Below, one piece after another: positions 13,101 through 24,100 of a stretch of 64,000 bases of DNA. The notes beneath the pieces are model-generated. The model did not search any database. It saw only the letters and a program-made list of their open reading frames with translations, and was not told the DNA's origin. The position numbers and the translations under genes are program-made. Every line of letters starts with the position of its first letter. The first letter of the stretch is position 1. Source of the DNA: Ehretia macrophylla (Eukaryota > Streptophyta > Magnoliopsida > Boraginales > Ehretiaceae); the NCBI GenBank assembly GCA_037974665.1, contig CM075773.1:62774763-62838762 (forward strand). Direction: 5' to 3'.

Positions 13101-16100
13101 ATTTTTATTGTAGTTTGTCTCAAATGATGAATTTATAGATATGTGATACATTGTTTTACTCTGTATTACAAAATTAAACAATTGGAGCAGTTACTCTGAT
13201 GAGATTTTAAATTGCTCATCCCGATCTATATATTTTGCCTACCGTTCGAAATATTTTGTTCTCAGTAATGACTAGTTCTGGTTCCTTGAAGAAAAATGTT
13301 GGCCAGGAAATTTGCTTTGATATTTAGGTCTTAAAAGTTAATTCTGTAACATTACTTGGGTTGAAATGGAGAACTGTTTTTGTTTTCCAGTTCTTAGATG
13401 ATTGTACATTTTTTATGCCATTGATACAAAATCCAGCTATTAACTATTTTGCCTTTTAGATACTCCCGTACTGGTACTACTTTGATACTCTTAAGAGTTT
13501 CACTATTTGAAAGTAATACCGTCATTGATGACTTCCTTTCAGCCTTGGGCGCGTTAATCCTGAACTCTATGCATTAGCTAACAGTGAATGTCAGAATCAA
13601 TCAGGTGAAGACTGGATGCAGAGTTATGCAAATGTTTTATGCATCAACTCTTGGCAGGTACCTGTTTTTTCTTGAGTGCCTTTTGGCAATTTTTTTCGCA
13701 CAAAGTTTATCACTAATCTGGAATGTCACTGAAGGTTTTAGTTTATCGTTTATTCTTGCAATTTTTCTCGCACAAAGTTTATCCCTAATCTGGAATGTCA
13801 CTGAAAGTTTTAGTTTATCTTTTATTCTTGTTATTTGTTATATTCCTTTCCACTCAAATTGTTTAAGCTTCTTCCATATTAATTTATGTAATCCATCTTA
13901 GTAACATTCTTTTTAATCTATAAAGATCACTATGTTGCTCGTAGGGAATAGAACCAACTTAGTAGGTAGAGGATCCTTCCCTTTCACCCCAAGCAACCTG
14001 TTGAGTTTGATTTTTCCTGACCCATAATTATGTAAAATATTTGATTGCATAATGCATTTGCTGAGACTAGTGACGATCTTAGATGTGACCAAGAAGGGCT
14101 TGAGTTGAAAGAATGGCTCCTGCTGAATCAGCCGAGAGTTCAAGAGATGAGGATGAGGATCCGGATTAACTTCTTGAAGAGGGAATAGCAGGGTAAATAA
14201 TGAGAGAGAATATGTAGGAAGGTGTTGAGACTTTTCGGAAAAAAAAAGATTTTTTGGCTTAATCCGCCTTTACTTAGTTTGGTAAAAGACTTTCATACAT
14301 CAAGTCAGTGTCCCCATTTAGAATCCTATCCCCCTGAAAGTTAAGATAGCTCTTACGATTCATATTAAAAATTCATTTTGGATGTGATAAACCACTCAAT
14401 TGAAGATTGTCACTTTGAGTATGAAGTAACTATATTTGTAACTTATTAGTCTATGTTTACATGGATCCTTCTATCACATGTGAAATACTGTTCTGGATTG
14501 TCAACAATGGTATGGGATGCTTCCCATATCTTGTGAATATAGGAACAAGTTTTATATAGTATCCTGTTCATACACAGAGTATCTCGGTGAAAGTTATTTT
14601 GGCATATTTTTAATTCAAATAGGTGGGATAATATTTTTGAATGCAATATGTTGCGTGAGTTACATTATTATTAGAATTTTAACAAATTTTCCATATAACC
14701 TGATTTACATTGGACATTGAGGAATCTGATACTTCGACACACTTGTGATCTGACACTTGTTCCTGGGTCCAAATAAGATAACAATTTTTGAATTGAGGGA
14801 CCAACAGTTTATTAACTTCAAGGTATAATTTGGAGGCACTATATTCTGAAGTCTACTTTATTAACTTCTGGTCCTCTTTTAGATTGCCATTCTCGTGATT
14901 CAGGTAATTCATTTAGTGCAGGTGAAGAGATACATTGATGTCTATTCAGCTTCATCCCTAATTGGATTCTCAGACAGTGATATGATGCATATATCAGATC
15001 TGTATTCTGAGGCCAAAGAGATTTCTTCACGCTCTGGAAAAGTAATAGATTCATCACTACCCAATGCCAAGATGCACATTGATGCATATTCTAATTTTTT
15101 AGCCAATGTTGCTGGGATAGCCCGATCAAAGTGGACTGAGTTTAATTTGAAATTGATGGGAATTGGGTTCTTCATCATGTTGGCATCAATTGTTTTCCAT
15201 ATATTGATCATTAAGAGGTTGTACGAGTTATATGGCCTTCACTTTTCTTCCTCTGGTGATTCGAGGATTTCCTTTGGGATGATTTTTGCTTGTATCATAG
15301 TGCTCATACGCTCTTCTAGTATTCTATCAAATAGTTTTATATGTAAGTCCTATATCTCTGTGATCTTTCAAAGTTGAGGGGAGGCACATTTCTTCTAAAT
15401 ACTGACTGATCATGGTGCTTGCTTTTCCCTTTGTAATTTCTTTTTTTCTTGAGATGTAGTGGAAGAAGGCAAAGTGGGTAGTTTTCTTTTGGCGACAACT
15501 GGAATGCTTCAATTACGGTATGCAATAGTGAAGAAGAAGATGCTACTGGAGGTAGATTTCACTTCAGTTTGCAGTTTTTCATCTTTCACCTTTTGAAGAT
15601 CATGACAATTGCTTGTTTCACGGGTCTACTTTATATTATAACTACTGTCTTTACTTGTGATGAACTCATGATATAAAATACCTTTGAGAGTTCTGCTTAT
15701 AAGCTAACTTGTTCTTCTTGGATCTGCAGGCACTTGTGTTCGTCCTACTGGTCCCTATCCTCAGGTTTGGTATTGACCTTGGGCAATCCAAGCAGGCTAT
15801 CAATTCTTTGTTCTTAAAGGCATCTCATTCATGGGTGCTAGGGATCTATGGAGAGTCTTATTTCTGGAAATATGCAGTTGACAACTTCGCAATATTAGCG
15901 CTGATCATTCTGGCGTATATATTGTGCAAAAGCATTGCTTGCAGACCCTCTATGGGAATCCTGAAGTATGTTATTACTGGAACCGTATTAAGTTATGTGC
16001 TAATAGCCATGTTTTGGGCATTAGAGAGTAACATACTCAATCTGCACATGGTGCTTGGAGGCATGGAAGGAAATCTAATTCCTCAAATCGTCTATGCTAT

Positions 16101-17389
16101 TGGTTTGTTACAAGTTTCATTGTTGGGTGTATGTCAACTTTCTGGTAAAGAGAAAACAACAGATTGGGAGGAAAATATCAAGGTTAAAGCATTGGCCATG
16201 TTATCTTCATGGAGTCCAACATTGATTCTTCTGTCTGGGAAACAAGGCTCTCTTGTTGCTTTAGCATCCATTATCGGAGGTGCTTGCTCCTTCTTTGATG
16301 GTTACTTAAACATATGGTAATAATAACCTTCTCATACTGATGTGGTAATCTGAGAAAATTTTCTTTTATAGGTTGGTGCATAATCAGGTTAATGAGATTG
16401 GAGCAGGAGACAGAGGACGGCTATAACAAATTATCAGCCTTGTATGCTTCTCCTACTATCCAGTGGAGTCTTTTATCTGTGTGTCTGTTTTTCTGCACGG
16501 GGCACTGGTAAGATATAGCACTCAGCACAAGGGTTGTGAATGTGAATAATGAGACTCTTTATTCTCTTGTTTGCGATAGATGCTCAGGGTGGATTTTTAT
16601 CTGTTGTGTGATGCCTTGTTTCTTGTGGTCATGATGTTTGTTACCATTTGTGCAGGTGTGCCTTTGATGGCCTTAGATCCGCACCTGCATTTATTGGGTA
16701 TAGTAATACATTTTACGGTGTGGGTTATAGTAAAATCAGCCCACACTTCAACCCTTGTAGAAGAGTTCAACGAAGCACTAATGGATTATTGACATTTTAC
16801 CCCTTTTTGGTTTTAGATTTGATGAATTCAACATCATTCGCCAAGCAATCCTTCTTACTATAGAGACATCTGGATTTTCTTACATTTAGCCAATACTTGG
16901 ACTTCCATTTCTTGGTGCTCTCCGACATCGAACTGCACAGGCTTTTGAGAAAGGAACACGATTGCCTTCCTTGCAGCTATGGCAAGTAAGTCTGCTAAAG
17001 AAAAACCATCTATGGGAACTTGTAATCTTGCAACTCACTATAGTCTAAACGTGTTGCTGTCAGACTGTTGGAATGTTTTAATATTTCTTGTGTCGATCTT
17101 GCAGGTATATTTGATATACGGGCTCATTAAGGCCATAGAAGTCACATTTACAATCTTGTGTGTCACTATTCATAGGCGGCATTTAATGGTATCCTCTAGT
17201 TTCTCACTTAACATGAATTTCTTTAAGTATATCAATGCCATATCTCTAGCTGTACTTTTACATGTTGCCACTATTATATGCTTGCTGCAGGTGTGGGGAT
17301 TGTTTGCGCCAAAATTTGTTTTTGATGTGGCGGGCCTCATTTTGTCCGACTTCCTTATTTGTTTGGCATCGTTGTACTATATCCTGTAA
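7163..17389 (+). CDS. PIGO: GPI ethanolamine phosphate transferase 3 (PIG-O), 5'-partial, with one in-frame stop
   Basis: PIG-O transfers phosphoethanolamine to the third mannose of the GPI anchor in the ER membrane. Fourteen exons join in frame: 7163-7240, 7696-7821, 7902-7991, 12103-12138, 12230-12285, 13543-13657, 14922-15342, 15460-15551, 15730-16279, 16372-16507, 16656-16697, 16817-16985, 17105-17188, 17291-17389. All introns are GT-AG. The first exons hold the metal-site motifs DHAGH and MGDHGQT of the alkaline-phosphatase fold, followed by DHGGG. Later exons encode multiple membrane helices, ending LICLASLYYIL at a TAA. About 697 codons are visible; plant homologues have a further N-terminal part that is not seen here. 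One codon in exon 12 is TAG (16887-16889), where a leucine is expected between YI and PILGLPFL. Read literally, the last 92 or so residues are lost. The copy is either a recent pseudogene or carries an allele or sequencing error. Confidence 0.88.
8050..9217. mobile_element. Non-autonomous hAT-like element in PIG-O intron, 1168 bp
   Basis: The left end CAGGGGCGGA and the right end CCGCCTCTG form inverted termini. They are flanked by TTGTATTC (8042-8049) and CTGTATTC (9218-9225), an 8-bp target duplication with one mismatch. Subterminal G and C runs (GGGGGGACC on the left; GGGGGGCCCGGGCTCCCCC with further C runs on the right) also pair. The interior is AT-rich and non-coding. The element sits in the 4.1-kb intron between exons 7902-7991 and 12103-12138. 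Confidence 0.85.
9226..11025. other. PIG-O intron, no gene seen
   Basis: Non-coding part of the 4.1-kb intron. It contains a G-rich tract near 9592-9628. Short open frames here (9762-9944, 10303-10545) show no family features. Confidence 0.6.
11030..12010 (-). pseudogene. RTE-type LINE relic (linker and start of reverse transcriptase)
   Basis: On the minus strand, decayed frames read like the segment between endonuclease and reverse transcriptase of plant RTE LINEs. A WGQVTDGIRK-like stretch near 11870 is followed by ESKWGS, then YKAAKKEAKNAVSEAKA (near 11665-11710), AYEDLYSRLDTKEGEK (near 11600-11650) and ARDLNEV. The entry motif of the polymerase, IIIPIYKNKG, is at about 11195-11225. Many stops and frameshifts are present. 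The LINE lies antisense to PIG-O inside its intron. Confidence 0.7.
13686..13829 (+). repeat. 72-bp tandem duplication in PIG-O intron
   Basis: Two adjacent copies, 13686-13757 and 13758-13829, both contain CACAAAGTTTATC and CTAATCTGGAATGTCACTG. They differ at a handful of bases. They lie just downstream of the exon ending at 13657. Confidence 0.9.
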
Positions 17390-18424
17390 CATGAAAGCAA
17401 CTGGGAATTAGACTGCATGGTGTTGGCTGTCAGCTGTGTAGCTTATTCATCATCTTCTGCTTACATGATTGTGCCGCGATCTGGTAATATCGGGAGAATG
17501 GTGGTGGGGGATGATTGGTTCTGGGAAGCAATCTCTTCGGCATTTTCAACGGAGAAAACTGAGTCTTGATTAAAGAGAGAAAGAGAGAGAGGCAAACTCA
17601 GTCTTTTGTTCTCTTGGAATCAAACTTGGATCTATGAGGTTCTTCACACATATGGCTGCAGCTAAGCCCCAGCTCCTTACGGGTCTCCAACTTCCTTTAC
17701 CCAGGCTTCCATTTTCGTAGATTGTTTCCTCGGATTTGGATCACTTCATACCATTATAACATTATGAGAGAAATTCAGTGGCCTTGAACTAATGATGCAA
17801 GGATCCAGATAGTTCAAGATCATTAGGTTTCTCTCGTAATCTTGTATGTTATAAGGGGATCCAAATCATGTAGTCTCTTATTCATTCATGAGCTATTTTT
17901 GGTAATTACTTAGCACGCGGGATGAAAGTTGAAATTCAGACTATTTAAGTGAGGACAATCTCACATCTTTTTGTCATGAAATCTATTAAATTACTTGGTA
18001 CAGAACTCTTTAGTGTGCAATCCCGATTCTTCGTATTGACCATGTTTCTATTAATTGGATCCATGAGTTTGTTAATCACATATAGCTGCAACAATGCATA
18101 ACAGCTCCTTTAGAGGTCTCCAACCTCCTTGACATTTGATAATGGGGTGTTTTTTATTCTGGAAGTCAAACAAGAGTAAAAGTCAGAGTGGATTTACTTT
18201 GGGAAATTGGCATACTTTTATAATTGGATTAGCATTATTTAGTTATAAGTAGGTCTTTTTAATATGTAATACTCGTCTTGTATCATCCTTTGTACTTTGT
18301 ATTTAAGAGAGGGTGTATTCGGTTAAAAGAATAATTGTGAGAGTGAGCGAGAATGATGAGAATGTTGAGATGAATGTGACAAAATTAGGAAAGACAAGAT
18401 TAAAAATAAGATGATATGAGGAAA
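17390..18424. other. 3' flank of PIG-O with repeats
   Basis: Probable 3' UTR and spacer. A 55-80-bp phrase containing TTCACACATATGGCTGCAG, AGCTCC and GGTCTCCAAC occurs near 17627-17703 and again, diverged, near 18056-18135. A hairpin lies between the two copies. No gene seen. Confidence 0.6.
17732..17867. repeat. Imperfect inverted repeat (hairpin), about 136 bp
   Basis: The arms pair GGATTTGGATC with GGATCCAAATC, then TATAACATTATGAGAGAAA with TTTCTCTCGTAATC...GTTATA, and CCTTGAACTA with TAGTTCAAG near the loop. This could be a small MITE or a 3'-end RNA structure. Confidence 0.6.
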
Positions 18425-18660
18425 AGTGGGGTTGGTCATGACTGAGGATAAGATGAAAGAGAATCGTTTGAGATGATGTGTACATATTAAGAGATGATTC
18501 TTGGAGGTATTTGTTAGAAGGTGGGAATGTATGGAGATAATCTTGTAAGAGGGGTAGAAGAAGATCAAAGATAAGTTGGATGGAGACATGGAGATTTAAA
18601 ATGAGTTAGATGGAGATATTTAGGTGAGATTGCTAGTATGGAACTAGAAGAAAAGACAAT
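18425..18660 (+). pseudogene. RTE-type LINE 3'-end fragment, left part
   Basis: Frames with many stops read ENRLR, then CVHIKR, FVRRW and KLDGD. This follows the closing part of plant RTE-like ORF2 (RLRWFGHV, APVRR, RGRP-type motifs). The same stretch recurs at 24181-24490. The fragment stops at the left end of the MULE, and its tail appears on the other side (24101 onward). Confidence 0.65.
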
Positions 18661-18666
18661 AATTTA

Positions 18667-18838
18667 GGGTAAAGGTCAATTTTAGTCCATTATCTTTGGT
18701 TCAAATGACACTTTCATCCATTATTTTTTAAAATGAATTTTTTAGTCCATTATGTTTTAGATTAGTGACGCTGTTAGTCCCACGCAACTTTTCCGTCCAT
18801 TTTTTAACGTTAATATCTCGTGATACGCACGCGAATCG
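18667..18838 (+). repeat. MULE left terminal inverted repeat
   Basis: 172 bp, matching 23929-24100 in reverse complement. It ends with the motif GTTAATATCTCGTGATACG. The right copy has CACGTG at this position. Confidence 0.93.
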
Positions 18839-19001
18839 TTTTAGCTCCGTTTTTTAAGGGCAAAACAGACATTTCTCTCTTCTTTGTTACCGTTGCAGCC
18901 TTATTTCTATATATACTCCCAATTCCCAAATCAATTTCAACCCTAAAACAAACCCTAACCCTAATATTTTAAATTATATATATAGTAGCACCAGTAGAAG
19001 C

Positions 19002-19614
19002 ATGCCTCAAATGCAGCATCTATATAAAAACAACTCCTCGATTTCTCAAGCTTCGATGGGTTTATCATGCTATTGTGGCCAACAAGGTAAGCTTAATACT
19101 TCTTGGACTGATTTCAATCCTGGGAGAAGATTTATTGGTTGCCCAAAATAAGGAACTGGTGAATCATGCGGATTCTTCGAATGGGTTGACCCCCCAATGT
19201 GTGAGCGTAGCAAAAATGTGATTTCAGGCTTGCTTAGATCGCTGTCAGACAAAGAAAAAAAATTGTTGCGGTATCGGTGAAAGACAAAGTGCTTGAGGAT
19301 GCTTTCGTTGATTGCTATTTTGATGATCTTGTCTCTGTTCTTTTTCAAATGCAAATGCTAATTCAGTTGCTAGTATGTAGTTGCTAATATGTAATCTTTG
19401 GCAGTAGTGTGTTATATCTTTTTTTTTGTGTAGGTACAATTTCACAGTGCAGATGAATAATCTTGCCTCTGTTCTTTTTTTTGGTGTTTTTTTTTTCGAC
19501 AGTAGTGGGTTTTTTTCTTTGGTTGCTCAACATGTAATTGGCAAGTTGGTATCTGTAGTTGGCTATGTTGGTTTTGCAATTGCAGTAGCTTTTTTTGTAT
19601 TAGGGTTTGCTTAA
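19002..19614 (+). pseudogene. GRF-type zinc-finger ORF of the MULE, broken
   Basis: The frame starts at ATG 19002. After about 20 residues it reads CYCGQQ, TSWTDFNPGRRFIGCP and then CGFFEWVDPPMCERS, the cysteine pattern and GRF-like NPGRRF core of plant GRF zinc fingers. A TAA (around 19149) interrupts it directly after GCPK, where a tyrosine is usual. The frame then continues through GLLRSLSD to a stop at 19280, with a possible poly-A frameshift before it. Further right, 19426-19614 ends in a hydrophobic stretch (VGYVGFAIAVAFFVLGFA), which would fit the C-terminal membrane segment common in this small protein type if spliced on. It lies in the position that mudrB holds in MuDR. It may be a captured host gene or a genuine second MULE gene. 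Confidence 0.72.
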
Positions 19615-19696
19615 TGATGTAATATATGTAAATTAAAGTTCATTGCATCAGCTTGTTGATTTTTTTTCATTGCTGCCCCAACAGAGACCAATATAA

Positions 19697-19768
19697 ATGG
19701 TCCCCTGTTTAATAATTGACTACAAATGATCCCCTGTTTAATTGTTGACTACAAATGGTCCCCTGTTT
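19697..19768 (+). repeat. 29-bp tandem repeat, 2.5 copies
   Basis: Units at 19697-19725, 19726-19754 and a half unit to 19768, each with CCCCTGTTTA. The full units add TTGACTACAA. They lie between the GRF ORF and the transposase, inside the MULE. Confidence 0.88.
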
Positions 19769-20374
19769 AGCAAAAAATAATGCTATAAAGACAAGACTTT
19801 TGGATAGTGGTGTCTCCCATTACATAGAATAGACAAAATATGTTGTTTGCCATTACATTGAAAGGCAAAATATGATATATACAACCAAAGTCTACAAGCA
19901 AAACTACAAAACCAAAGTCTGTAAAACCATAACCCTAGAGCTATTAACCCACAAGTTTGCAAAACCAACGAGCTATTAAACCACAAGTCTGCAAAAACCA
20001 AATTCTTGATTTACAAAAGTTTTTCATAAGCTTAAGGTAAAGTAGAAGACTTGTCCACTGGACATCTACTTGACGATGCTGCTTGAAGGGCGTTGTTGAT
20101 GCTAGTCTTGCCACTTGAAATTGCAACCTTGGGGGTGTTGTTGCTAACACCACTTTGACCATTGCATTGGTAAGTAGTTGTTTGTAAGGTTCTTGACCCT
20201 ACTGTGAATGATCTTGACCTAGTACTAGGGTTGGGGCCTCTCATATGAATTCCAGATCCAGCAGGAAAGAATGGTCTTCTATGTTGATGGTTTGTACTTA
20301 CCTGCATGATATATGAGATAGTTTTAATAAGATCTAAACAAAATGATATCAAATGATAACGTGTTATCAGTATT

Positions 20375-23300
20375 TTAGTACCTCTTTAGCTTGAAAAAAA
20401 TATTCATTTTTCTTTCCTCTCTAATTTGTTTGGCAGTTCGAGTTTGACAAGTCAATCTTGTGTGTCCATGCTTCAAACAAACGCTGCACTTGACCTTTTT
20501 GACAGGTAGTTTTTCTCTTGGTCTTCTATTTTCACTGGTTGTACTATTCACTTCCACATTAGTTGAGCCTTCATTAGTAGAAACAATACTTGTATTTGCA
20601 TTCATAAAGTTTGCAGTTTCTACAATTACATCGTTCAAGTTTGCATCCACGTTGACTTCATTCTCCCTTTCATGTACATGTACTCTAACATTCTCTTCAT
20701 TGATACTATTACTCACGTCTACATTATGTTCATTTTCTCCTCCTTTGCAACTCCTTTTGTTGTGCCCAACCTGTTTACAAATGGTACATTTTCCTTTCAT
20801 ACATTTCCTGCCTACTCTTGGCACACCAACCTTTTTCTGCTTCTTTTTTTCTTGTTGTTCTTGTGCCTCACTTGACTCATTTCTTCTAACTTTTTTAGGT
20901 CTTCCAATGAGTTTGACTGCTTTTGGAGGTTCAACTGGGGGCCTACCTGATTGTGGCCACATTTCAGGCCCATTAATGGGATATATCACAGGTTCATACG
21001 ATCTCATGTATGCATCCTTGCTATAGCAGTCAGCAACATAGTTCTCTGGCTCTAACCCTGAGTAGCTTAAAGCAGAGATGGCATGTGCACATGGTATTCC
21101 AGAAAGGTCCCACATTCTACAGGAACAAGTTAGCTCATTTAAATCCACTACAAATTGGTCTCTCCCAAAGCACCTAACTTGGAATTTGTTTTCACCAGAA
21201 TAAATAGTATTCCAAGGTGCACTATCATTTTTTTTTGATTCACCAATTTTCTTACTTTTGGACAGATTGAACCTTCATATTTTTTCATCCATTCCCTTTT
21301 TGACTCCATTCTCTTCATCAAGTAAATCCTAATCTTTTCCAACAATACTAAAATCCCAAAATCTCTAGCATCAAGCAAGGTTGCATTGAAACATTCACAT
21401 AGATTGTTTAACAAAATATCACATTTAGTTAAAGTTCTAAAGTGTGACCTACTCCAAAATGTAGCAGGTTGTCAGCTAACCATTCATATGCTCACTCATC
21501 TGCTTCTCTTATTTCTCTCATCATAGAATGGAACCTCTGCACATAAGGTGCTTTCGCAGCCTTCCATAATTTGTCCTTCAATGCCAATGAACCATGAAGT
21601 TTTTTGAAGTTAGCGTACATATGTCGAACACAATGTCTATGCTTTACATCAGGTAGTATCTCGGCAATGGCAGGGCATAGACCCTGCGAAACAATTAAGA
21701 ATTCATTTTAAAACCATTATTAATTCATATCATAAAAGACAAAAGACAAAGATAAGTAAAATTACCTTATGTTTGTCAGTGATAATAATCCATTTCTATC
21801 GATCAACTATCTGAAAATCTTGCACTATTAAGTTGAGAAACCAGCTCCAAGAATTCTTGTCCTCTTTCTCAGCCAAACAATAAACAACTGGAAAAATGCA
21901 GTCATTAGCATCAATTCCCACATCTGTCAAAATAACTCCAGGGTGAGGTCCTTTCAAATGACATCCATCCAACCCCAATACAGGTCTGCACCCTTCCAAG
22001 AATCATCTCCTACATGCTTCAAGACAAATATATAGTCTAAGAAATCTTTCTTCTCCTGTCTCATCGTCCTCAACTGTCTCCATTGCAATTGTTAAGCCTG
22101 GGTTAGTCCTTCTCAACTCCTCACAGTAATCTCATAATCTATGATATTGCTTATTGTATTGTCCCTCAATCTCTTCTTTAGCCCTATCAAAAGTCATATA
22201 CACTTGCTTCCTAGTAATATTCACATTCAAGTCATTATAGACCTTCTTTTGAAAATCAACAACTCTACCGAACAAATTCAACCTTATGTCATTCAAGTAT
22301 ATCCTACACAATTGTTTAGAAGTCAACAGCTTGTGATTCAAATTCCTTGCACAATGATGTTTAGTCCACAAACTTCTTATCTAAAATGCACCTTTGTCCT
22401 TCATATGAGTTGCATAAATGAACCATTTACATGCCTTACCTTTACATTTAGCCGCCACTCTGCCCTTGTCATTTCTCTTCAAGTACACATCTCTACGTTT
22501 ACTGATTCCATGTGCTTTAACAACTAATTTAAACTCATCTGCAGAAGAAAATAACATGCCACATACAAATTTAGGGTTTTTCATATCTAAATCAGCCCTA
22601 AATCTCTTAAATTTTTCTCTTTTTCCTCCATTTTCATCATTAGATTCATCATCCAAACTATCTAATTCTTCCTCAGATTCTGTCTCTGATTCAGAATCAG
22701 ATTCAGATTCAGATTCAGATTCAGATTCACTAACTTGTATGTCTTCCCCATATTCATCATAATGTGAGGTGCTTCCACTCCAGAACCCCTTACCCAAACC
22801 TTTACTCTTACCCTCTACTTTTGAATCTTTGGAGTTTTTAATCCCTACCTATTCCACATCTTCATCAATGTTCTCTTCATATAGTCTATCATCTTCACCT
22901 TCACTCATGTTATACATACTATCAGCAAAATTAGAACCAGCATCAGTTTCACAATCAGTTGCATTCTCAACAATCTCATGATTATTCCTTTTGTGAGTTC
23001 TCCTTCTATTTTTCCTAACAACAACATTCTCAACATTATCATTTATAGCATTATCAACAATCTCATCACTATTCCTTTTGCGAGTTCTTCTCCTATTTTT
23101 CCTAACAATAGCATTCTCAACATTATCATTTATAGCATTCTCAACATTATATTCCCCATCAAAATACACATCAATCACCTCATTTTCTGTGGTTATCTTG
23201 CACATATCTAATACATCTACATCATTTGTTAAGAATACTAAACTAGTATCTAAATCATGCCCAGGTTTCCTATAATAGTAACCTACATAGTCTTCATAAC

Positions 23301-23583
23301 CTAAATCTCGAGCAAGAAGATCGAAAATAGACAGAGACATCACACTATAATGAACATTTTCCATAGACGTAGTTTTACCACCAATATATTGCTTGTAAGG
23401 CATGTCTTTAAACTCACCACCAAAGTGCAAGATGACATCAAATGGTTCTGTAAATACACATACATATCATTTATGACTCGAAATTTGCAATAAATTTAAA
23501 AATCCCTAATAAATAAGAAAACATATTGTATTAAAAATAAAAGAACACATACCGTATATCAAGTGTGGATCGCTAGTCGCCAT
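20375..23583 (-). pseudogene. MURA-type MULE transposase, broken
   Basis: A first exon, MATSDPHLIY (23583-23553), splices with GT-AG to 23447. This gives a PB1-like N-terminal domain (EPFDVILHFGGEF). Next come a tandemly duplicated basic 29-residue block (87-bp DNA repeat near 22984-23157), an acidic SESESE tract (22681-22728) and the MuDR DNA-binding region (FVCGMLFSSADEFK to CKGKACKWFIYA). The DDE core follows: LGLDGCHLKG near 21960, then TDKHK near 21775 and CVRHMYANF, with ECFNA near 21380. A SWIM finger (CSCRMWDLSGIPCAHAI) is near 21090. Two CX2CX4HX4C knuckles close the protein. Breaks are stops near 22850, 22383-22381, 22142, 21997, 21797 and 21500, plus frameshifts near 21470 and 21225. 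A further C-terminal exon may lie at 20035-20305. Confidence 0.9.
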
Positions 23584-23928
23584 TAAGTCGAGTCACTTAA
23601 TATATCGAGTCACTCTTATCACTGTTATAAATCAAACGAAGCATCAAGGTTAATGTTAAATCAAATGTAAAGAGAAATCAAAAAATTTCAAAAGCCCTAA
23701 AAGAAGCCCCAAAAATTTTAAAGTGTTATAGTTACCTTATCCTCCGTTTCCACGTTGAAGAAGCCCCAAATCTAAAATCTTAGTCCGGATGATGAAAGCC
23801 CCAATTTCTTTTTTTTGTGAAGAATGAAGAGTAGAGTAGGGTTTTTGATAAAAGAAAAGAAGAAAATATAGATTTTGACGTTCAAAACGATGCCATCAGT
23901 TGATATACCAATTTTACCCTTGATAATA

Positions 23929-24100
23929 CAATTCACGTGCGTATCACGTGATATTAATGTTAAAAAATGAACGGAAAACTCACGTGGGACTAACGGCATC
24001 ACTAATCTAAAACATAATGGGCTAAAAAGTTTATTTTAAAAGATAATGGATGAAAGTGTCATTTGGACCAAAGATAATGAACTAAAATTGACCTTTACCC
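23929..24100 (-). repeat. MULE right terminal inverted repeat
   Basis: 172 bp, partner of 18667-18838. Read inward, it carries TTAATATCACGTGATACGC, a G-box-type CACGTG palindrome. The transposase gene starts about 350 bp further in. Confidence 0.93.

Larger units (their letters stand above)
18667..24100. mobile_element. MuDR-like MULE, 5434 bp, 172-bp terminal inverted repeats
   Basis: Terminal inverted repeats of 172 bp lie at 18667-18838 and 23929-24100. Both begin GGGTAAAGGTCAATTTTAGT, and my hand alignment finds 16 differences. Inside are a minus-strand MURA-type transposase and a plus-strand GRF zinc-finger ORF, so the two genes are transcribed towards each other from the two ends, as in MuDR. 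The flanking nonamers (AATAATTTA and ATATTGAAA) do not match, so the target duplication is lost or degenerate. The element split an RTE LINE tail, because LINE sequence resumes directly at 24101. Confidence 0.92.

Noticed and set aside
14839-15211. Minus-strand open frames over 14839-15211
   Set aside because: They are shadows of the PIG-O exon 14922-15342 on the other strand.
20460-21026. 188-codon plus-strand open frame
   Set aside because: It is antisense to the C-terminal part of the MULE transposase, which has clear SWIM and zinc-knuckle motifs.
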